From Phellopilus nigrolimitatus (taxonomy: Eukaryota; Basidiomycota; Agaricomycetes; Hymenochaetales; Hymenochaetaceae), in the NCBI GenBank assembly GCA_021029095.1, contig JAJOHG010000025.1, positions 372,001 to 436,000 on the forward strand: DNA of 64,000 nucleotides, written 5' to 3'. The translations under genes and the position numbers were made by a program. This document shows positions 22,808 through 33,084 of this stretch, piece after piece; within the stretch, counting starts at the first letter, position 1, and every line of letters begins with the position of its first letter. The notes under the pieces are model-generated. The model had not been told where the DNA came from and did not search any database. It saw nothing but the letters and a program-made list of their open reading frames with translations.

Positions 22808-25800
22808 ATGAAAGTTGATAGTAGGAAACTCAAAAGACTGCATGCCGAGGCTGCAAAGGACAAGCCCAGCGGCCTTATCGAAGGGCCGTCAACGTCACAA
22901 CTTCTTGCTAGCTCACCAAAAAAAACATTTCCGCCTCCTTTAGTTTTTCTTCCCGGAAATAGGACACTTGTTGAAATCCCAGGGGCTCATTTAGCACGAC
23001 CTCCTAATAACCCAGTCGAGTCTGCAGTTGCAGCTGCAGCCTCAGCCACCGACGACAATCCTTTTATTGTCCCGAATGACACTGAACACGAGACTTCAAT
23101 AGGCGGCGTACTGTTGTTCATATCATCGCGGCAAATTCCTCTTGACCCCGCGATCTCGAGACATAGGCGGAAGAGGATCAGACAGTGCGAGAGGTGGAAA
23201 GAGGTGCTTCCTTTTCTCCTCGATCCTTTTCTCGACGTTCTTCGCCGATCCGAGTCGTTGCGCAACCCCGTCCCACCACCTGCACTGTCAAGCTGCAATT
23301 GTGCCAGTGAGCGGAAAACCATACATGTTGTTTGTGTTTACTTCCAAAGTGAGTCGTCGCTATGATTCTTCTCTTTTTTATCTCTCAATCTTGTATACAT
23401 TCAGATCGCAGTACCGTCTCTATCGAGATCTGTTCATGTCGTAGTGCTCCTCTTCAACTGCTTGAACGTGGTCTTTTCGGGTGCGCGCCATGCCTACCTA
23501 CTCTCGCGGTTGACTTGAACTTGCTGGATTTCTGTGCGGAGCTCTTCCTGCGTACTCCGCCAAATCAAACTGCATTTTGCAGTACCTTAGAACACTGCTT
23601 GAAAGCTCGTGGTTATGCAATGGAATCAACTGTGAGTGCTGTACAGAATCACAACTGCCCCTAGCTGAGCCTTATTCTCCTGCAGGATTCTCTTCGGGAA
23701 CGGTTCAGCAAGTCTTTACATTGGTTTTGCGCGCTGAGAGATGCGGCGCGACACCATGTTGATAATTATATAGTATCATCGTCGATCTGTCGTGCGGAAG
23801 ACAACCGCGAACGGGCGGAGCATGTCATGAATGTGAATGACAGGCTGCTTAATGAACAATCTTTCGTTGAGCGCAATAATTCTCCTTTTGAGGCTAATTT
23901 AAGTCGGATGGAGAGTGACGAACCTCATCCCGAATCGGAATCGACTCCAGAAAGTCGCCATCGGCCTTCTCCGTACCTGCAAAATCGATGCCCCCTTTGT
24001 TTCGGAGGAAGATCGTGGGTGCACGACCCTGATTCAACGTAAGACAAGATTTACTTCCGTCATACTGTTTAGTCATCTGATGTAGACCCTTTGATTACGC
24101 AGAATTGATCTTGCAGTCTGCCTCGACACCTGCTTCCAGCAGAAGCGAGGACAAACTGATAGTGGACCTCCTTATCGGCATCCGAATTCTGTTTTCTTGG
24201 ACGAGAAGGCAGTTAAAGCGATGGAGGAAGAGGTCGAGACGCTCAGGCCTATGCGTAATAGGCGCGCTCGCAATGCTGGCTCTGTTGATGCCGCTCGCGC
24301 AAAGTCGCGTTCACTGAAAGTCTCAGACAAGACTTTGGATGAATGCGAGGCTTCATACAAAGCAGCAGATGAACGCCGACAAAAGGCTAGTACGCGGTTT
24401 TTTTCTGACACAGGTCTCATGGCTCTTCTTTGCCGTCACGATCGTGTGCTCTGGCTAGTCAACATGCAGTCTGCGGGTGAAAAACAATATTACGCGCTTG
24501 CCTTGTTGCGCGCTCTTTCTAATAACTTACCTGATGACGCGGTAGTCGGAGTGCTTTACGATGTAGGATGTCAGCTGCACCGAAGCATCGTGAAGTGGGA
24601 TTTCCTTCCGGAATTCGCAGAAAGAACGGTTTTTGGGCTCGCTGTTTTCCATGCATTTGGTCATCAATGGGCTTGTCAACTCGTATACCACCCTTGAAAA
24701 TGTGTGGGTTTTGGTCTCACAGATGGCGAAGGATGCGAGCGCTTCTGGAGTTCCATTAAACATCTGATTTCTACCTTGCGGATAAGCGGCGTGCGTAGTA
24801 CTCTCTCTTGATCATCTTCAAACGGTCTGACAATTCATTCACGACAGTTTTACCAGCGACTTTGCCTGATCGACGCACAAGTCCAATTCCTTAGTAACAA
24901 CAATCTTTTCAAGCTTGGAGCGTGGTTATTCAATCACACTCGCCAATGCTACGAACGTCTTCACGCCGCCGAGAAGGAAATGTTGAAGTGTTCTATCTCA
25001 GAAGACGAGCTCGCGCTGGAATGGGAGAAACAGGTGGACGAGCAAACCAAAGCTTTACCACGTAAGTTGCTCTTTTGTCATCAGTAGCGACATTTAGTGA
25101 TCTTTATGAACAGGCCAGTCAAAGTCTGCAGCGCGTAACGCTGTAGAAGCGATATGTAGTCTACGTTCACGAAGTGATGCTGTTCGCCAGCGTATTCGTG
25201 TCCTTCAACGGAATATAGCAAACGAAGATTTAAACACCAATGAAACGCAAAAAGCAATCAAGGAGCTGGAGTCTACGTACACGCGCCTCATCAAGGAATT
25301 GACTACAAAAGAGCGTGCTCTCGGCGCTAGAGACAAATCGAAGCTCGAGTCGCTCATAAATAGTCCTTTCATCAATAATCGCATGAATGCTCGTGCGGTC
25401 AAGTCTCGTCTACGATCAAAGATTCAAAACCGCAAATTCGAGCTTCAGTGCAATGAGCGGCCCTACAGTACTCAAAAGTCGTCCTCCAGTGGTCAGTTGC
25501 CTCTATTCTCTTTAGCTGCGTGTTTACGCTAAATTGTCTAAAATATGTTTTTCTTTCTACTAGATCGTAAGAAATCAGAACTAATTGAGACGCAAGTGAA
25601 GCGCCGCGACCCAGGCATTGTCCAGCTGGCAAAGAAGTACAATTCGCTCTGTGATTCTCTGCGTAAATTGGCTAGGGAAGGAAAAGCACCACGAGACGCG
25701 AAATGTCCAGAACCTCTCACCATCAAAGGTCTCTTCGGCATGGATGTTGACGATGCAATTTGGCAAGATGTTGGGCTTTACGATGATGACGATGGTGACA

Positions 25801-26487
25801 TTCCTCGGTGGTTAGGTGACGAGAACGTTAGGAAAGGCATCAAGGCTCTTCTCGAAGTTAGACGCTGCCGCGAAGAGCTGCAGCGACTAGATAAAGAAAG
25901 GTTTGCGATGCAAGACTGGTTTGCAGAGACTTGGTCGCAAACTTCGAAAGCATTTGAGTCGTCTTGTGAGTTAATCTGATTTTAATACCTCAGGACTTTA
26001 CTAACCATTCCTCTCTCACTTCACAGTCCCGACGTCTGGTTTGCGTTATGCCATTGACAGGCGAAGACGAGAGCTCCTTTCTCTCCATGATGAATGGCGT
26101 CGTAGGGTACAAACCATTCCATTCGCGAGTACCCTCCCTGAAACATGGGGGCCGACCAATGAAGACCTTGCAAGCTTTCATCGGCTTGAATCGGTTGCTC
26201 GGTGTTTTCCTTTTAGTTCTTCAACAGGACTTCAGACAGATTCTGACTCTGATAATGAATCCAGCCGAGATATTGAAGAGGATGGCGAGTTTTTGGAGCT
26301 GGCAGAGGCAATTGAGTCTGATAATGTGCACGCTGTTCCCTTTGACGAGCTGGACTTTCAAAACTATGTAGACGAGATGCCTCTCCCACCTGATGACGAT
26401 ATAGATAGTCCTTCTCATGACTCACCTTCTCCGACGAAAAGGGCTCGCATTGGTGATGTAATCTATTCTTTAAGTAATCACACTTAA
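22808..26487 (+). pseudogene. KDZ-type transposase with CxC1-like cluster, nonsense-mutated
   Basis: The start ATG is at 22808 and the exons include 22808-23348, 23405-23631, 23685-24038 and one beginning at 24103. The N-terminal part has the CxC1-type region (VSIEICSC, then GLFGCAPCLPTLAVDL). The transposase core has VCLDTCFQQKR (first Asp), STRFFSDTGLMALLCRHDR, VGVLYDVGCQLHRS (second Asp) and TDGEGCERFWSSIKHL (Glu). Long coiled-coil helices follow up to the stop at 26487. A TGA at 24695-24697 sits between QLVYHP and KCVGFGLTDGEG, where Arg is expected. It cuts off the catalytic Glu, so the protein cannot work unless read through. All other exons are open, so inactivation looks recent. It is a different KDZ subfamily from the gene at 15-19 kb, not a duplicate. 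Confidence 0.85.
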
Positions 26488-26584
26488 TCAATTCCAAATA
26501 ATATAATATCGCTTTATTCTAATACTTTCTAAGTTGTGAAAATTTGCATTCAGCCAACTCCTCTTTAGTATCATTTGACTGGCT

Positions 26585-26815
26585 AGGATGCCCACGCATG
26601 GGCATGCCCAAAAGATTGGGCACGCCCATCCTTGGGGACGCCCATCCTTGGGCACGCCCATGCTTGGGCACGCCCACGCTTGGGCACGCCCATCCTTGGG
26701 CATACCCAAATGTGCGCATGTCCACATTTGGGCATGCCCCAAAATGGGCATATGGGTGTCCCCAAGGATGGGAATGCCCAAATATGGGCATGTCCCTAGG
26801 ATGGGTGTCCTTGTA
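26585..26815. repeat. Palindromic minisatellite, GGGCAYGCCC core, unit about 17-18 bp
   Basis: About twelve or more copies of TTGGGCACGCCCATCC-like units. The 10-bp core GGGCATGCCC or near-palindromic GGGCACGCCC reads nearly the same on both strands, so frames in all directions look similar. Related cores reappear at about 27392-27405 and 27445-27470. Confidence 0.85.
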
Positions 26816-27012
26816 CACACCACCCGTCACTACTACTAATTGAACGGCTTAGCAAGGCTTCAGCCTGCATTGATTATGTACCTGCCCTTTGTACACACTG
26901 TCCGTCACTATTGCCAATTGAACAGCTTAGCAAGGCTTCAGCCCACATTGATTACGCCCCTGCCCTTTGTACGCACCACCTGTCACTACTGCCAATTGAA
27001 CAGCTTAGCAAG
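26815..27012. repeat. Tandem repeat, unit about 80 bp, 2.5-3 copies
   Basis: Copies share CAATTGAACAGCTTAGCAAGG, CTTCAGCCYRCATTGATTA and CCTGCCCTTTGTACRCAC. Differences between copies are few. Confidence 0.8.
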
Positions 27013-27567
27013 CCCTCCCGAATGGCTTTGGAGAGCCAGCAACAGCATCCTTGTGGATGTCTGCACTCGAGAATACCCTAATCCAGTGGGGTATATGTAC
27101 ACAAAACAATGTATAAGTGCATGCCATGGTCCGAAAGGATCAGGGTATTAATGCCCTGCCAGTGGCTGATCTAAACCAACCTGCATCCAACCCTGTTTAA
27201 ACCAACCTCCATATAGCCCAAACCAGTTCAAACCGTAGCCCAGGCCGTAATTAGTACTACAGCATACTAATATAATGCTAGATACAATGCATGCAACAGG
27301 GAAAATATTTCTACAATTAGGTCCAACTATCTGGGAAATCCCATACCAGGCCCCCCTGACAGCCAGTGACAAGTTATGGGATTCCCCATGGATGGGCATG
27401 CCCAAAGACCCTGAAATACTCCTGGGAATTCCCTCAATTGGGCATGCCCATATGCTTGGGCACGCCCAACAGCCATGGGATTCATATAACCAAACAGGAC
27501 CTCCTAGGTGGCTACTTCCTATGGGCAAGTCTAACCTAATAGGTCTTCTGTAGGGGGGTGCCTGAAG

Positions 27568-29035
27568 TGTCAACCTCATCCTCGGCGTCCTGCAGAGCGC
27601 ACTCGCAGGCGCCGCTGCGGGGGGCGCGGCGTACCTCTCCTCCTCCGATGATGATGCGCCGCCCGCGGCGGGCCTCACACTCTCCGAGCCGCACAAGCTG
27701 CTGCGCCTGTGCCGCGTGCAGGCAGACCTCGAGCAGCGGCTCGGTAGCGACGCGGAGGAGCTCGTGTCCGTCGCGGGTGGCCCGCCGACCGTCGCCGCGC
27801 CATTCGATGCTGCCGCCAGCGCGCGCCGCCCGCAGGAGTTCTTTGTGCGCTCGTCGACGGGCTGGAAGAGCGCGCTCGACCGCCTGCGCCCGCGCAGCAG
27901 CTCCGGATCCGGCGCCGGCGCCGGCTCTGCGGGCAGCCGCGAGGAGGCGCTCGAGCGCGCACGCCGCGAACGCGACGTTGAGGAGTCGACGGGCTGCTGC
28001 GAGGACATGCACGCGCTGTCGACGGACAGCGACGTGTGCCAGATGCTCACCGCACGCCGGCTGGCACCTCGAGGATAGTGCGGGCTTGTGAGCGTCCCTC
28101 CCTTCTCCTCTTTGTTTTGTTTTCTGGCTTTGGAGACGCTGCGCTGACGCGGACGGCACGCACAGCTTCCTGGATGACGTGCAGCGCGTCGCGATGCACG
28201 ACTACGAGCCGACGGACGACGACGACATCGTGCGCGCGTGGCTGCGCACGATGGGCGTGCAGGAGTATCACTTCCTGTTCGAGCGGGGCGCGGAGGCGGG
28301 GCAGGAGTGGCTGATGTACCGTCGGCGGGACGCGCTCTCTGCGGCAGGTGCGGGCGCCGTTCTTCGACGACATCAACGCGATCATCTTCCTCGCGCGGAT
28401 CTCCGCGTTCGACGAGAAGCTCGTGGTGGTCCGCTCCGTGAACCGCCTCGAGGACTTGTTCCTCCTCTGGAAGGCCATGTGTGCGAACGTCGCCTTGCAA
28501 AGACGCAGCTCGTGCTGTTTTTGAATAAGTGCGACCTTCTGGGCAAGAAGCTCGCGACCGGCGCGCAGATGAGGGACTACGTCCCGAGCTTCGGCGACCG
28601 CAGCAGCACATCTGGCACCGTCGCAAAGTGTGAGTCGCCCCTGCCCCGCCCCGCCCCGCATGCGCGCCCCGCGATACGCGCACGACCTGATATTGCTTTG
28701 ATATGCAGACCTGCGGACGAAGTTCCGCGACATGTCAAAGAACTACTCCCCCGAGCCGCGGCCCATCTACATGCATCTGACCTCCGTCATCGTACGTATA
28801 TCTCGCCTCGCCTCCCTCCCCCTCGCGTTCTTCTTCCGCGCGCTAACCACCTTTGCGCATAAACAGGACACGAAGGCGACCGCTTGGACTCTTGGCGCTG
28901 GTAGGTTCCTCCTCATCTCCCTCCTCCTCTTCCTCGTCTTCCTTCTGCGCCGCGTGCCTTAACCTACCCGTGTAGTCCGCACTGCTGCACGGCGACATGT
29001 TCTGCGAGCGCGTGCCCGAGTCGTGGTATGGGAAC
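27568..29035 (+). pseudogene. Heterotrimeric G-protein alpha subunit, truncated and broken copy
   Basis: The copy starts abruptly within a helical region (coding equivalent of VNLILGVLQSALAGAAAGGA). It continues through LCRVQADLEQRLGSDAEE and ARRPQEFFVRSSTGWKSALD. After an intron come SFLDDVQRVA, RTMGVQEYHFLFERG, FFDDINAIIFLA and the guanine-binding FLNKCDLLGKKL. The C-terminal region reads YLRTKFRDMSKNYSPEPRPI, LTSVI and then DTKATAWTLGAV. These are switch and NKxD regions of a divergent Agaricomycete G-alpha. The N-terminal P-loop is missing. Several frame changes (near 28350-28450 and 28500) and damaged motifs show it is not functional. Introns are kept, for example at about 28790-28866 and 28900-28976. 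Confidence 0.7.
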
Positions 29036-31683
29036 GCGAGGCTTTTCACGAGCGCGATGACCTGCGTGCAGCACCTCGCCGCTCCCCTCGGCGCACCCGG
29101 GCGCGGACACAGATCCAGAACCAGAACCGGGTTGTACAGAGGGCCGAGCGCGGCGAGCATGTCGCCTGCCTTGTCCATGATAGGCACGCTGCGCGCGCAG
29201 ACTTGTAGCCGAGCGAGTGTTTGCCTGACTTCACGACGAGCGCAAACCGAGAGATGGGCTCGGTGGACTTTCAAGACTTGGACTTCTTGGAGGGGGTCAT
29301 CTCGAGCATCGGGCTGTCGGCGTGCGTGCTGGTGCAAAAGTGGGGGCGGCCCTGCGTCGCGCATGTGCATGTCGTGATCGGGGTCACGACGCGGAGAGCT
29401 GGCACTGTGGGGCGGGGATGGCGATCGAGGTTTGTCGCAATACACACATGTCTTTCCTAAATAACGTAATACCGCTACTTACGACACGCGAGAAAATTCG
29501 AACGCAACTCAGCGAAACAAAAGTGGGCGTCAAAACTCTCTGTACACATGACTCGTGACTTATTTACTTACAGCTTAATATTAATACGGTCCTGGAATCT
29601 TGTGTTGTGGTGTCGCTCACCATTGTCTATAGCACGATGCTCGCTTAACTCATCCAAAAAAAAGTTACATAGTTTTTTGTTTGTCGTTTATCTAGAATGC
29701 ATGTGTTTCTGATGTATACTAAAGCAAACTGTAATAATTAACTGAAGAAAAAAAAAGGAATCGTAGCTTGCCATGCGAAGCAATGGCCCACAACCAAAGT
29801 TCTACTAGAAACATTACACTTTCGCCGGACAAGCTGCAACACCTTTTATGGACGCATTTCTTGACATCTCGCTACGAAATCTATTTTGCCATGCAGGGCA
29901 CAAACCACGATGTCTATAAATGTAGCTTTTACTATGCCCTTCGGTTTTGTTAACCCACGTTACAATTCGACAAATACAAGCAAATTAAAAAAAGTAACAA
30001 TATATGCCGATCTTAATTACTTACTTTGGTCAGCTTGTCTAGTTACGATTCCTGTAAAGGGAAGCGTTCTTCCACACTTAGCGTTTTCACCAGCAGTGGC
30101 TGTGTAATTTGTCACGGTCACAATACAAAAAGTGGCCCGGAAAGTGCCGTAAGTGTACAAAAAGTGTACAAAATATTTTGTTACAGGGGGGGTCAACATA
30201 GCCACATAGCACCGCCACAGGTCACACTTTTCCTCGCGAGTTTTCACGTTTTTGATTTATTTTTTGCTCGTGTCTCCTTTCTTTCTTTTCCGTTGGTATG
30301 GCCTGTGTCTAGGCTGTGTTTGCATGTAAAAATGATGTGCTTATGTTGTACCTAGAGTTCGTGAAAAATCATTCTGTTGTGCACTCCCTGTGTGACGCCT
30401 GTTTCGACTCGCACGACGCAGACTTGGCTCCCTTTTTCTATTCTAGTTCCGCACCAGTCTGTATTGTCTCAATTGTGTGCAGCATTTATTTCTTGTTTCT
30501 ATCTTATTTGTATCAGTTTTTTCAATGTTGTCTGATCGTAATTAACTGTGTTTATTCATACTACACTACTACAAAATAAATGTGCGCGAGTGTCCACGAA
30601 ACGGACACATCTCGCCACTCTGCTAGATGGCCTGCACGGACTAGGTACTGTGCGTGGGCCACAGGAGCGGTTAGTTAGCTGTCGATACTCGGGCCGTGGC
30701 CCTGCCCTATGGACAGATGGGCAGCGCAAGTGGAGTGGGTGGGGAGCGTCGGGGACAGCGGGGTGGTGAGGAAAGAGGATTCATCCCCGTGCGAGGACAT
30801 CGAGCGGGAGGGGAGAAAGAGATGGACCCAGAAGATGACCACTGTGAGTATCGTTACGGTACTGCACATTATAACATACCACTCGCTTTGCCGAGAAGAA
30901 ATAAATTGAGTAGTACGTCATAGGGATAGTTGATGATCGGCTGGTTCGACCATGTCCCTGGTCGACGAAGTGCGCCACAGGTGTGCCCGATGGGATGCGT
31001 GCATGCGCTCCTCCGTGAGCGGCACCGCCAACACGTGCATCACGGACAGGCTGAGCTACACGTTCGCGGGAAGCGGCGGGCCGGTGGCGGATGCCGCGCC
31101 ACTGCCACTCGAGGACAACCCGCTTGTTGTGGTCGGTACCTCGAGGTATGGCTGGACTTGGTTCTGGTCATGCGAGGGCGTTGGTGCGAGATTCTGCAGC
31201 TGCGGGGCGTGCAGCTGGGTTGGCGTGCACGAGTACTCCATATTGTGTTCACAATCTGACTTAAACCACTCGTGTCTGTAGTACAGACACGAGTCTCTAA
31301 GCCAGTTCTTTCTTTTTTTTTCTTCTTCCCGGTTGAGGGTGTGCGGTCGGTGTGCACGAGGCTGGGAGGTGACGAGGACAAGAAAGGGAAGCGGCGAGGA
31401 CGAATGCGGTGGCAGCAGCGTCGCTGACGAGAGGGGTGATGGTGGTGAAGAAGAAGAAGAAAGGACTTAGGAAAAAAGAAGGCGACTTCGAAGTCCGAAG
31501 AGTATGCCGCCGCCCTCTCTTTAATTCTTTATTTCTTTGTTTCTTTGTTTCTTTTTCCTCTTGGTGGGCGCTGAGGCGTCGTACACCGGCCAGGTCGAGC
31601 TGACGGCCACGCTGTAGTGCAGCGGCACGCGGCACATCGAGCGGATCGCGGAGTACCGACAGCGACAAAAGGAATAGAGACAC
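29036..31683. other. Low-coding spacer within the gene-fragment mosaic
   Basis: GC-rich sequence at 29036-29450 has a minus-strand frame (RSVPIMDKAGDMLAALGPLY) that may be another host-gene fragment, not recognised. From 29450 to 30660 the DNA is AT-rich and holds no gene. From 30690 to 31260 plus-strand frames such as MSLVDEVRHRCARWDACMRS are open but broken and unrecognised. A perfect 27-bp palindrome lies at 31268-31294. Confidence 0.45.
31268..31294. repeat. Perfect 27-bp palindrome (13-bp arms, 1-nt centre)
   Basis: ACTCGTGTCTGTA, a central G, then TACAGACACGAGT. It can form a strong hairpin on either strand. It lies in non-coding DNA between gene fragments. Confidence 0.9.
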
Positions 31684-32510
31684 GTGTGTGAGTGGCGATC
31701 CCTCTCGTCCAACCGACGTGCGCGTGTGCGCCCCCCTGGCGCGTCGCCGTGCAGCTCAACCTCCTGCGCTCCGTCAACCTCATCCTCGACATTCTGCACA
31801 GCGCGCTCGCGAACGCCGCCGCGGGGGGCGCGGCGTACCTCTGCGACGACGACGCGCTGCCACCGCACGCAGTGGGCCTCACACTCTCCGAGATGCACAA
31901 GCTGCTGTGCCGCGTGCAGGCAGACCTCCAGCGGTGGTTCGGCTGTGGCGCGGGGGAGCCCGTGTCCGTCACGGGTGGCCCGCCGACCGTCGCCGCGCCC
32001 TTCGATGCTGCTGCCGCCGCGTGCCGCCCGCAAAAGTTCTTTGTGCGCTCGTCAATGGGCTGGAAGAGCGCGCTCGACCGCCTGCGACCGCGCAGCAGTT
32101 CCGGCTCCAGCTCCGGTGCCAGGCACGCACGCCGCAAGCGCGACATGGAGGAGTCGACGGCGATCATTGGGGCTGCTGCGAAGACCGACCGCGCATGCTC
32201 GCGCACGAATGGGCCGCCAACGACCGCGAGCGCAATCAACCAGAGCGCGATCCTCTCGGAGGTCAGCTCGGCGGCGCCCGGCGGCGTCAAGGCCGAGTGC
32301 AGCAACTGCGGTGTGATGCACACCCTGCTGTAGAGGCGCGGGGTGAACAACGAACTCAACTGCAACGTGTGCGGATTGTACTGCAAGTTGGTGAGTACAA
32401 GATGAAAATTGGCGTGGTAATCGAATTACTTATTTATTTTATTTTTGTAGCATAAAAGGCCGCGCCCCAAATCCATGCGCGTAATGACAGCATCGACTCG
32501 ATGGGTGAGC
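31684..32510 (+). pseudogene. Chimeric fragment: G-protein alpha N-terminal half joined to a GATA zinc finger
   Basis: The frame from 31692 encodes WRVAVQLNLLRSVNLILDIL, LTLSEMHKLLCRVQADLQRW and RPQKFFVRSSMGWKSALDRL. This is the same G-alpha segment as at 27568-28000. Near 32160 the similarity ends and the frame goes on to ILSEVSSAAPGG and a GATA-type finger: AECSNCGVMHTLL, a stop, RRGVNNELNCNVCGLYCKL. A GT-AG intron (32391-32450) separates this from HKRPRPKSMRVM. The finger spacing is C-x2-C-x17-C-x2-C. The TAG at 32331-32333 replaces the invariant Trp (TGG). The two halves come from unrelated families, so the junction is a rearrangement product. It is not functional as read. Confidence 0.7.
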
Positions 32511-32577
32511 CTGGTGAATAATCATCCATATCATCATGGTCTTTGCTGACTCGGCCCGGGATGACCTAACTCAATGT

Positions 32578-33084
32578 TACAGCGCTCGTCGTACTACGGC
32601 GACAGCTCGGACCTGGCGCGTGCGGAGGAGCAGCGTCGCGCTCTTCTACGAGGAGATCCTGACGTAAAAGAAGACGCCGGAGAAGCTCGCGAAGGTGCAG
32701 GCCTCGTGGGCCGACATGCGCAACGTCTCGCTCGGCCACGTTCGCGCGCTCGAGGTGCCCGCGACAGGCGGGCAGCGCTTCATCCTGTCTGCCGGCGCAT
32801 TCATCTGGCAGGACTGGTGTACGTGTTTTCCCGGTTTAACCATGCTCTTACCGTTTACAATTCTGACTGACACATTTGGCTTACAGTCGACGTCGTTAAC
32901 GAGCTCAAGCTCCAAGAAGTTACCGTGCCTGCTGGCACGCCAGGCGCTGGGAAGAGCTTCAATCCGATTACTGGTACAACAACGCGAAGGCGAGAACGGT
33001 GCTCGGGATTGAGTTCCGCAATAAGAAGACGACGGCAAAGGACAGGACAGCATCGAGAACCTGAAGGCGCACGGGTGTGGATGA
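32578..33084 (+). pseudogene. 3' fragment of an NAD-dependent epimerase/dihydroflavonol-4-reductase-like gene
   Basis: Starting around 32645, one frame encodes EEILT, a TAA, then KKTPEKLAKVQASWADMRNV. It continues with SLGHVRALEVPATGGQRFIL and SAGAFIWQDW. After a GT-AG intron (about 32820-32886) come DVVNELKLQEVTVPAGTPGA and ARTVLGIEFRNKKTTAKD. This is the substrate-binding C-terminal half of extended short-chain reductases. A 5-bp duplication of GGACA near 33033-33045 shifts the frame just before ENLKAHGCG and the natural stop at 33082-33084. The Rossmann fold with its GxxGxxG motif is absent. What lies at 32578-32645 (RSSYYGDSSDLARAEEQRR) is unclear. Confidence 0.65.

Larger units (their letters stand above)
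26488..27567. other. Repeat-rich spacer
   Basis: It contains two minisatellites, listed separately, and a second cluster of GGGCATGCCC palindromes at 27390-27475. No gene seen. A CAAACC/AAACCAACC-rich stretch lies at 27175-27240. Confidence 0.6.

Noticed and set aside
26585..26815. Regularly spaced palindromic repeats resembling a CRISPR array
   Set aside because: There are no unique spacers between units. The units are directly adjacent and the genome is eukaryotic.
27148..28683. Minus-strand frame of 511 residues
   Set aside because: It is the antisense shadow of the GC-rich G-alpha pseudogene plus repeat DNA. The plus strand carries recognisable protein motifs, the minus strand none.
29036..29450. 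Minus-strand frame with RSVPIMDKAGDMLAALGPLY
   Set aside because: It looks protein-like in part, but I could not assign a family and the plus strand is equally open because of high GC. Left unannotated as a gene.
31268..31300. Possible Helitron 3' end (hairpin plus CTAA)
   Set aside because: The hairpin is too long and too close to CTAA, the next base is G rather than T, and no matching 5' end was found. Kept only as a low-interest observation.
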